From Siphonodentalium dalli (taxonomy: Eukaryota > Mollusca > Scaphopoda > Gadilida > Siphonodentaliidae): 64,000 nt of DNA. The stretch lies in assembly GCA_032622095.1 (NCBI GenBank), contig CP136066.1:94571319-94635318 (forward strand). The letters run 5' to 3'. Numbering within the stretch: the first letter of the stretch is position 1; the number at the start of each line of letters is the position of its first letter. The position numbers and the translations under genes are program-made. The notes under the pieces are model-generated. The model had not been told where the DNA came from and did not search any database. It worked only from the letters and a program-made list of their open reading frames with translations. Below, piece by piece: positions 1-10,000 of the stretch.

Positions 1-741
1 CTTTTATGCCAGGCATCAATTACTAAATTAGAGTATCACTTCGTGTGTTTGCTTCAACATCTAATTGTCATATTTACAGGAATTTTGAAGTAATGCGTTA
101 ATTTTTATAATTAAATTATGATATATTTTTTACGATATGTACCCTATGAAAGTCGAACAAGAACTAAACGCTTGTTATCAGATAATATTTCCAGCGCGAA
201 AAATCGATGCGACTCCGCGTCAGCGATTGGATGCTTTTGGATATGCGCAGAATGTGACAGCTACAAACCACGCCCAAATGTGTTAACGCCGCCCATCATG
301 AAAATGTCCGGGAATGATCTACACTTGCGTCAGTTAATTTTTCGAATGATTGTTACATGCATACAACGTCGATTAATATTAAAATTATTCTTATAGTTTG
401 AGGACAATTTAAAATTGAAATCCATCGATCTATTTTTTTTAATTTTTGGATTGGGAACTTAAATTATTGGAATCCTTTATATAACTTAATGAAGAAACAT
501 CCTCTATCGATCATGCACATAAAAATTATCAAGATCCTTCATATGTAATTTTAATGCGTACAAATATTCATGGTTATCACTTTGTACCGTTATATATTTA
601 TTCATTTAGAGAATTGTCCAAATGTGTTTTGGTATATGCTCAGATGATTATAGAAGGAAATATTATAGTTCAAATATAACTGTAGTCAACGATTTTTAGA
701 ATTATGCACCCGAAAATAAAACGCATACACCGGTCTATATA
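1..741. other. intergenic DNA, no feature recognised
   Basis: AT-rich sequence with no recognisable gene or repeat. A 92-codon open frame at 118-396 on the plus strand has no family resemblance and is probably chance. Confidence 0.5.
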
Positions 742-2310
742 TTAACCCTTTGAACCCGTAACACCGATATTTAGGTGCAAACGAACCGTGACTATATCCC
801 GTAACACCGATATTTCGGTGCAGCGACGACATGACTCGGTAGCAAATTTATATATAGTATAACGAGCGTCTGACCCACTGATTTATATTTAAATTGCCCC
901 CACATATGTCAGCGGCGCCCATGGTGCGTATGGAATGGTTGACCGCTAGTATCGGGTAGAAATATATGCGCATGCGCGTAGCATATAATCTACAAAAACA
1001 GACGATATTTTAAGCGAACTATGCCGCTATATTTACGGCATATAATTTCGTGTTCCCCGTGTGTGTACAGAACAGACGTAATTTAGACACACAATTTCAG
1101 TTTAAATTACCCTCGGGTATATTAACCAGTGTTCTGCTACATATGGGGAAGGGTCTATCGCATATGAAGTTGATTTATTCGCGCATGCGCAGACTAGCGC
1201 AATGACAAATAAATGGTTTATAACGTACTTATACACGACATACCCACTAATATATATATTTAAATTGGCCTATTGAAGTCAGCGCTGGCAAAGGTGTCTA
1301 TATGGATTGGCTGCCCGCTAGAAATGGCTAGGAAAATATGCGCATGGGCGCAGACTATAATTCATTTTTAAAAATGCGTTTAAGTTAAATGTGGCGCTAT
1401 ATATGACATTTTGTTGCATGTTTCACATGTTAGTATAGTAGACACAATCTAGACAGCTTACTTGAACAATGGGGCCACGATATGTTACGGGAAATTATGT
1501 TGTTTCTGGTCTCTGTAATATCAGTCTCTGTTGTGCCACATGCAGCAAAAAGTCTATCGCATATCAAGTTGACTTACTCGCGCATGGTCAGGTATATCTT
1601 AATTTCACATTAGGATATTGGTTGCATCGAAACGCAATTCGCTGATGTATAATTACAACGTTATAAGCTAGAATTCGTTTATCCTGCAAATTTCGGGTAG
1701 TTGCCTAGTAACCGTTTCTAAGGCGAGATCGGGTGGCAAAGTCTCCCGTTCTTACAATGATCAGGGGTCCGTGCATGCATATATCATGCCTGCACAGTTT
1801 CAGGTAGGTGTCCCCTTTCAACATAACCAACACCATGCGACTAGACACTCTCTAAATTAAGGCAAAACATACCACTGAATGGTTAGTGCAATTATGTCAT
1901 TCGATCAGTTGTGGTATTTGCTTAGCAACCATTGCTACCCTTAAATGGGATATTTGGTTCACTATTCTGGTCGGGTATATCTCAAATTTCACGTTAGGGT
2001 AGTACCTGCATCAAAAAACGCAATCACTGAGGTTGAATTACGACGCTATAAGCTATATTTACATTTTCCAGTCAATTCTGGGTAGTTGCCTAGCAACCGT
2101 TACCAAGGAGTTGCCACGAGGCAAAGTCTCGCGATCTTATAATGATCGCTGATCCATGGGGGACAAACCTGTAAAGTTTCAGACCGGTGTCGCAATTTGA
2201 ACATAATCAACACCATGCTACTAGAAACTATCTAATTTAAGCGGACATACCACTGGGAGCCCCGGGTCAGGGTGTCGATCACTGTGGGGCACCAGGGTTC
2301 AAAGGGTTAA
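742..2310. mobile_element. piggyBac-like non-autonomous element with TTAA ends
   Basis: The element starts TTAACCCTTTGAACCC at 742 and ends with the inverted form GGGTTCAAAGGGTTAA at 2295-2310. A TTAA at each outer edge and CCCT-type inverted ends are the hallmark of the piggyBac superfamily. No transposase is seen inside, so it would be mobilised in trans. The interior holds diverged internal duplications: the GTAACACCGATATTT motif near 760 and 800, a segment around 880-1010 that recurs near 1250-1350, and a TCTATCGCATAT motif near 1155 and 1550. Superfamily assignment rests on the ends only. Confidence 0.75.
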
Positions 2311-3169
2311 GTGTATTTTGGTGCGAAAACAGCCACGTGGCTTAAAAATATTTATTTTGTCATCTCATGTTCCATTTTTTTTGTCCTCTCGCCGGGGGGG
2401 GGGGGGGGTAGTAAATATTATCATAGAAGGAAATCTTGTAGTTCAAATATAACTAGTCAACGATTTTAAGAAATAAAACGCATATAATAACATTATAAAC
2501 GGAAAGACTTTCATTTCTCGATCTTGATCACCCATTTTGTATATGTACACTATTCTAAGGATGTGTTATATATATTTGGGAAGAAATGAAGCATTGTGTA
2601 AACCGATCTTGTAACCTCAAAATAAACCCAATACCAACGAGCTGGTATTGGCCATATATATAGTAATCAGCACACAAGTGATACAAAATGGTTAGCGTTT
2701 TACCAAAATATTACGGCTAATGAGAAACGCTCTTTATTACCGCCACACAGTGGGTGTACACTGGTGTAGATTTTTTCATATTGTGTGGTCGATCGATAAT
2801 CCACTGGGCGTTTGTATTATTACGTGTGACCTAATATCTCAATAATCTGAGGCAAAAGTACGCCTGCTAAAGGCGAATTATAACAGTTGGGGCTATAACG
2901 CTCAATGAATACTGGAGGCTATAACAAACTGCGCAGCAGAATATCGCTGAATGGACGAGTATGAGATGAGCCTAACTGCAATTGTGACTTTGTTTAAAGG
3001 CCCACTTAATTTTCGAGTCATTCATTTTTGTATAGTATATACGGTTTTAATAACAATTTATGCCATAAAATTTGAATAAAATACTATAATTCATCACCAT
3101 TTCAAACGCAGAATACTTCTATCTCCTAGTTTGAAACACCTTTAAAATACCGCGTCGTATATCTAGCAA
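2311..3169. other. intergenic DNA with a 15-bp G run
   Basis: No gene recognised. A homopolymer of 15 G lies at 2394-2408. The downstream C-terminal exon of the ABCG8-like gene was looked for here on the minus strand and not found. Confidence 0.4.
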
Positions 3170-3179
3170 TTAGCAACCA

Positions 3180-3760
3180 ACATGTCCTCTTCGGCTTTCC
3201 ATAGATTTCAACGTAATTTGATACTTATGGGTATTTGTGTCCGGGAAGTGTTTTGGGTGTGACCCCGACCTGACCTTGACCTTTAAAACTGTCAACGCAA
3301 GGTAAATTTGGGTAAAACGGACAAATTTCGACGAAATTTGATACCTAGGGATACTTTTGTCCGGGGAGAGTTTGAACAGGTCAAATCGTGAACTCGGCGT
3401 GACCTTGACCTTCACTGTGGTCAATCAAAGGTCAAATCGGATAAAACGGATGGATTTCGACGAAATTTGATACCTATGGGTACTTTTGTCGGGGGAGTGT
3501 TTTGGACGGGTCAAATCATGACTCCGACCTTACCTTGACCTTCAAAATTGTTCATTAAAGGTCAAGTGGTGTAAAACGGACGGATTTCGACGAAATTTGA
3601 TACCTAGGGGTATGTTTCTCCGGATGGGGGTGTTTTGGACGGGTCAAATCATGCCCCTGACCTGACCTTGACTTTCGAAATAGTCAATTGAAGGTCAAAT
3701 CGCGTCTTTCACCAGAAATCAGATGGGAAACAGGCCGGGCGAAGTCGGGCCCATCAGCTT
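3180..3760 (+). repeat. relic of a Helitron-like element with ~130-bp tandem units rich in GACCTTGACC
   Basis: About four diverged units share the blocks 'gacgaaatttgatacctag', 'gacgggtcaaatcatg' and 'gaccttgaccttc'. The right edge carries CCGGGCGAAGTCGGGCCCATCAGCT, resembling the 3' hairpin of the Helitron-like elements at 12529-13887 and 49068-50454, which share the same interior vocabulary. The left edge is not defined. The 84-residue open frame on the minus strand here is repeat-derived. Confidence 0.6.
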
Positions 3761-4280
3761 GTGTAATAAAGAAGACAGTTTGAAGAAAGTAATGTATGAC
3801 ACGAGAAACGGGAAAACTTGAAATATGGAAGTATGCAAATTTCCCACATAAAATTTGAAAGCTATTTTATAGAATAATTGCATTATAATTTATATTTATG
3901 GCTAATAATATGATATTGGTGGCGTTACCATTTCTGACTATGGTTTTCTTGTGTGTAAGTGTTCTACTGGATCCATGTTTTCCACATCTCTTGACTTATT
4001 GAACCGGGATGCATACTACATGCATGCATATAGGGTGAATGAGAAGGTCTGTCGATCTTTACGATCACCCTGGGAGCCCATCCTGGTCTAGTTCGTATAT
4101 CTGTCGACCTGCATGTTGTCATCGACCATCCCTTGTACTAAAGCCATGCACTTGGCGGTTTGCGCTCCAAAATACACTTGTAATAATGTATTCGCCTTTG
4201 AAGTTTTCCCGGCATCGAAATTTATATATAGATGATAAATACTTAAACGATACTTTCTACTAGTACGAACATTATATGTT
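3761..4280. other. intergenic DNA, no feature recognised
   Basis: Unique-looking sequence. Small overlapping open frames on both strands (4039-4351) show no known domain. Confidence 0.4.
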
Positions 4281-4289
4281 CCAGAAAGA

Positions 4290-5160
4290 CGCGTTGGTGT
4301 CATAAAACAAGTGATACTTAATTCCGAGTTAAATGTTATATACCGGAACAAGTGATACCCAATTCCGAGTTCAGTGATACCTGAGACAAGTGATACCCAG
4401 TTCCGAGTTCAGTGATACCTGAGACAAGTGATACCTAATTCCGAGTTCAGTGATACCCGAGACAAGTGATACCTAATTCCGAGTTCAGTGATACCTGAGA
4501 CAAGTGATACTTAATTCCGAGTTAAATGCTACCCGGGACAAGTGATACCAAATTCCGAGTTCAGTGATACCCGAGACAAGTGATACCTAATTCCGAGTTC
4601 AGTGATACCTGAGACAAGTGATACTTAATTCCGAGTTAAATGCTATATACCGGAACAAGTGATACCCAATTCCGAGTTCAGTTATACCCGAGACAAGTGA
4701 TACCTAATTCCGAGAGTTCAGTGATACCCGAGACAAGTGATACTTAATTCCGAGTTAAATGCTATATACCGGAACAAGTGATACCCAATTCCGAGTTCAG
4801 TGATACCTGAGACAAGTGATACCTAATTCCGAGTTCAGTTATACCCGAGACAAGTGATACCCAATTCCGAGTTCAGTGATACCTGAGACAAGTGATACCC
4901 AATTCCGAGTTCAGTTATACCCGAGACAAGTGATACCTAATTCCGAGAGTTCAGTTATACCCGAGACAAGTGATACCCAATTCCGAGTTCAGTGATACCT
5001 GAGACAAGTGATACCTAATTCCGCGAGTTCAGTGATACCCGAGACAAGAGATAGTGACACCGAGACAAGTGATACCTAATTCCGAGTCCAGTTCTATAAA
5101 AATGACACCCGAGACAAGTGATACCTAATTCCGAGTCCAGTTCTATAAAAATTTGACAAG
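4290..5160. repeat. 38-bp minisatellite (about 23 copies)
   Basis: Tandem units of the form GACAAGTGATACCTAATTCC followed by GAGTTCAGTGATACCCGA, with CTAA/CCAA/TTAA and ACCTGA/ACCCGA variants interspersed. Each unit contains two AGTGATAC sub-motifs, so the unit probably arose from a ~19-bp ancestor. A decayed inverted version (GTATCACTTGTCTC-like strings) follows to about 5310. Confidence 0.9.
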
Positions 5161-5310
5161 AGAAATTATAATTGCACTAAAATAATAAAAGGTATCATTT
5201 GTCTCAGAAAAGTATTAGTTGACTCGAAAAGAAGGTACCAGTTGACTCGAGATTAGGTATCACTTGACTTTTTTCCGAGAGTATCAGTTGGTTTGAGTAT
5301 CACTTGACCT

Positions 5311-6527
5311 GCACCCGTATTCATCACCACCAATTTTCGTTGGGGCACGTGTATTCAACGGAATCATGGCAATTTACTACATATTATATATATGACACGT
5401 TGAAGACAGGATAGAACTACTAAGTGTCGACTTTGTCGCCAAGTCTTGCGGCCAAGAACACGTCATGGCATATAGATTACGCCAACGACACGATTCCGGT
5501 CATGCCCCAATAATTGCCGCAGATTTTCATCAGACTTGAATCACAGTCAAATTTAACTCGTGCTCCGCTTTTGAGAGATCCCCGCGAAGATCGCAACTCA
5601 TTCGATAAAAGATTCTCGCTTAAAATCCGCATTGCATGTGTTCTCTCTGTCAGGGTTAATGAACGAGCTACTGGACATTCGTAAATTAGATATCCAGTCG
5701 CGACTCCATTAACCAACTTAAAACACAGTTGTATAATATACAAAGAGAAATTACATTTATGCAGCTGAAACATTACGATAAATATCGATAAATGAGACGT
5801 TTACGAAAGTTTTTCGGAAGAAAAAAAAATAAAGTCATTGGCTGACAACAAAACCACGCCATTGATACGGCTCGTGCGAGTAGAAATTGCGTGTGGACTT
5901 TGTCGTGAACACAATAGACAAAATACCACGAGGTACAACTTTGTTCGAAAAATAAACGTCGATGTTCGCAAACCTAATAAAATATATGTTTTGGGCTGAA
6001 CAGATATAGTGTATATACGTAATATATACTGCTGTCGTAATTGAATCTGTATTTTGGTCACGTATGCATATAACATATGTTTAACCTGATTCATGTTGTC
6101 AGAATATTCTTGTCCCAGAATAGAAGAAGAACAGTAACACCATTACTGCTTACGTTAGGTTTCAATTTGATATATACCCCTGATATGCATATAAACAGCA
6201 CACCTCTATATGCAAGTAATTGGATTACGCGGGGTACATACGAACTGTGCATATGTTTAGACTCGACGTGACAGAGAACTATTTTTCGGTTAGAGGCCTC
6301 CTTTGGGACCTAATTGTGCATACACTTGGGGACATGAGCGTTCAAGATTACACATATCGACTTGTGGTTTAAAGCATGAACGTTCTAGATTACGAATGTT
6401 GACTTGTGGTAAAATCGTGGTATAAAGTGCCCATTCGAAGAAATAGATGGTCGAAGTAGAACAAAGGAGCTGGGTTTTAACCCTACCGTGACTGGGGCTT
6501 CCTGGAGTTTTGCGAAAACCCCGTGCC
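5311..6527. other. no gene recognised
   Basis: Several open frames of 64-98 codons (5477-5773 minus, 5801-6094 minus, 6077-6271 plus, 6290-6529 minus) have no recognisable domain and do not match the missing ABCG8 C-terminus. Sequence looks unique apart from a short duplication around 6330-6410. Confidence 0.4.
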
Positions 6528-6530
6528 AAT

Positions 6531-6599
6531 GCATTCTCTTTTATATGCGAGTCTCCAATATGCGAGGTAGCTTCGCATATATAAGAGAATGCATTGGCC
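6531..6599. repeat. hairpin-forming inverted repeat
   Basis: Arms CCAATGCATTCTCTT...ATATGCGA and TCGCATATATAAGAGAATGCATTGG flank a short loop. A diverged partial copy (GTGCATTCTCTTATATA) follows at about 6631-6648. Probably a small MITE remnant. Confidence 0.55.
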
Positions 6600-6768
6600 T
6601 AACAACATTTACCTTGACCTTGTAAGCCAGTGCATTCTCTTATATATACAAAGCCCCTATGTGAGACTCGCACATATAATAGACTGCGCTGGCACATAAT
6701 ATGTAATGCTGCACCAGCGCAGCTCCCGCCATGAAAGGGTTTAAGACATGTATACTGCGACTGCTTAC

Positions 6769-7036
6769 CGAAAACGATACTGTTAAGGTTGATGAAGTAG
6801 CCGCCCGCCATACCAAATAGGGCGTAAAGAGTCTGCGCCGAAAAGCATGAAATTTGGTAACTTGTTGAGACTGCCGCACTGAACATAGCAAGGCAACGAG
6901 CAGCGAAGATATTCAGGTACATGGCAGCATATAACTTCATGAAGATTACGATGTTGTCTTACATGCCAGAGAGAATGTAGACTGGAATCATGTAGACTGT
7001 CACAAACAACGTATGGAACGGGAACTCGCTCAACGT
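6769..7036 (-). CDS. ABCG8-like: ABCG8-like exon 8 (membrane domain) with in-frame TAA
   Basis: Acceptor ATTTCAG precedes 7036 and donor GTAAGC follows 6769. The exon begins in phase 0 and ends in phase 1. It reads [25 protein letters not shown], stop, then [20 protein letters not shown] and continues to the [13 protein letters not shown] region. The reading frame on both sides of the TAA (6959-6961) aligns without gaps to the ABCG8 family, so the stop replaces one residue rather than marking a frameshift. The 113-codon open frame that starts after the stop is the exon's second half plus intron read-through. Confidence 0.85.
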
Positions 7037-10000
7037 CTGAAATATTTAACCCTTTGTATATAAATGGATTCTCCCTTTCATTTATAATAGTAAACAGCGG
7101 AAATAGTCTATTATTCGTCAGGAGGGGTTTACAAATCTGTTAACCGGGTGCCACTTGATTAATCCACAAACCTGCACTTTCTGTCTATAAGAGTACTACG
7201 ACTTGTATCCTGCAAAATCTCGTCCAACGCATGGCTATATATACTAAGGAAATTTAACTGTAACAGTTATAAACACAGTGTGTGAGCAAATCTTTATAAA
7301 TTCCCTTAGTAAATACAGCCAAACAAACTCCAAATATTTTAGAACGTTTGACCGTTGCATATTCATTCATATCCATTTATATCCAAACAACTAAAAATAT
7401 CTGTTTATTCACTGGTATCAATATCTATAATTAAATTCAATATAAATATTAATATAATCAGGAAACTATAGTGAAATACTTCAAGTCTTTATATAGCCAT
7501 TACTGCTTGTATTCTGTCAGTCAGGGGTGCCGGCTAGACGGCCATCATTGGCCACGGCATTCCACACAATACATATACAAATTGACATGTATTATAATGT
7601 ACTAATGTATAATGTATTGTATTGTGGAATAAAATATTATCCTATCCTATCCTTGTTAAAATTGTGAATGTCACTCTATATCAGGGTTGGGGTAATCGTA
7701 ATCAGTAATCGTAATCAAAGTAATCGATTACAAAATTTGGAGTAATCGTCTGTAATCAGTAATCATGACATTTCTTGATTACAAGTACTTTCAAATGTAC
7801 CTGTAATCATGATTACATTTTGATTACTTTTTGATTACTTTTACTAAAATATCCATATTAATGGCTATTGGATACTCATAGTCTCATAATGTAGTACTGT
7901 GGAGTGTACAAAGATACAAACAACATATTAGAAAGTTAGTACAATTTTGTCATGTTTTATATTAGTGCTACAGTGTGTATGTACATTCTGGCAGTGGACA
8001 CAGATAACAACACACAATTGTTGAATACAGCATGAATGGCAATAAACTTGTGATACAGACAATGAAATGTTCTAATATGAATAAATAGGCTAGCCGACTT
8101 CAATAAAGATTAAATTGTGTTGGGACTGCTGCAGACAATGGCTGTATAATCACACTGGTACAATAGGGCTCATTAACTGAACAAAGCAGGTGTGATGTAC
8201 ATCGGTAGACCTAATTAGCTGGTTTGTCATTTACAGCACTCATGGAGTTAAGCCTCATTTAATCCTCATCAGGATTAACAACGGATGATCATCAAATAAA
8301 TCTTAATGTTATCTTCATTGTGTTGGGTATTGAATCTAACAGAACATGCAAATAATTTATAATGGTTTCTGGTGATATTTTCATAAATATTATGCTTTAG
8401 TTTGAATGCATGTAAGAAAATTAAAAATATATTAAAATATATTTACATAAATAAATACACATAAACATAATGCATTCCCAATAAGTTGGTGCATAACTTC
8501 ATGATGAAACCTTTCCAATACATGTAAATGTAAAAAGTTTATATGTTTATTGCTTGCTTCTTTCTATTGTTTCAGTCGTTTCTTGTTTCCATGTTATGCA
8601 GTGATGTCTTTATTCAATCAAATTTGATATGTTAATTTGAATTATTTCATTATTTATTCATATGCGATCAAAATGGTTGGAAACTAACAATTGTAATCAG
8701 ATGTAATCAAAAAGTAATCGATTACATTTAATAAAGTAATTGTAATCGTAATCGATTACATTGAAAAAATGTTATCAGTAATCGTAATCATGTAAATCAA
8801 AAGTAATTGTAATCGTAATCGATTACATTGGCATGTAATCGCCCCAACCCTGCTCTATATATGGTCAGGAAATTCAGCGTTTAGTCTCATCCACGTTATT
8901 GCAAGGAATTGTATTATGGACCTCATCCAGCTATACCAGATTGTTCGATAGTGTTGATTTTGAATAGTGGATATTCAACTGGGAGATATATAGATTCATC
9001 TGAGGGAAGATATGTTCATTTATCAAAACCGCATGGTCTGGTTTGGCGATACCTTCGCGTTTGGCGATACCACGTACACGGGGGTGATATACCTTTGCGA
9101 AGAAATAGGCTGTCCGTGAATAAAGGCCGTCTTGAAGCTCGAAATATAGATATTTCTTTTCTTTATGACCTGAAAGAAAGTCAACATTCTGTGTTAACAT
9201 GCACCTAATACGCACACGTTTAAAACACTCGTAAACTATGTCTGTTATTTCGTTAAAAACACTTCTTCAAATATCTCCGTTATCAATTATCTCATATATA
9301 TTTTGAAGACCTCTGTCTGTATGTATGTTTGTTTGTTTGTTTGTTTGTCTGTCATTTATACAAATCTACGATTCTCGACCGATCGGGACGAAACTTGGTA
9401 CGTGTGTGTAGTTTGACCAGGCGGTGAACGTTGTCGTATTGGCGAGCCCGTGCGGCGCCCGCTTCGCGCATGCGCAGACGAGATCTCGGAAACGGGTGGA
9501 GCTATCGACTTGATATTTGGTATGTGAATGTATCTTGCCCCGGATGCGAATTTTATCGGGTCGCCGAGCCCGTGCGACGCCAGCTTCGCGCATGCGCAGA
9601 CGAGAAATCGGCAACGGGTGGAGCTATCGACTTGAAATTTGGTATGTGAATGTGTCTTGCCCCGGATACGACTTTTATCGGGTCGCCGAGCCCGTGCGAC
9701 GCCAGCTTCGCGCATGCGCAGACCAGATCTCGGAAACGGGTAGAGCTATCGACTTGAAATTTGGTTTTTGAATAGCCCGGACAACGTCGGGCTCATCGGC
9801 TAGTCTCATATATATTTTGAAGACCTCTGTCTGTATGTATGTTTGTTTGTTTGTCTGTCATTTATACAAATCTACGATTCTCGACCGATCAGGACGAAAC
9901 TTGGTACGTGTGTGTAGTTTGACCAGGCGGTTGACGTTGTCGAATTGGCGAGCCCGTGCGGCGCCCGTGCAGCGCATGCGCAGACGAGATCTCGGAAACG

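Noticed and set aside
118-396. 92-codon plus-strand frame
   Set aside because: No recognisable domain or composition bias, no splice context; chance is sufficient.
5477-5773. 98-codon minus-strand frame as the ABCG8 C-terminal exon
   Set aside because: No hydrophobic helices or family motifs, and no match to the expected C-terminal segment.
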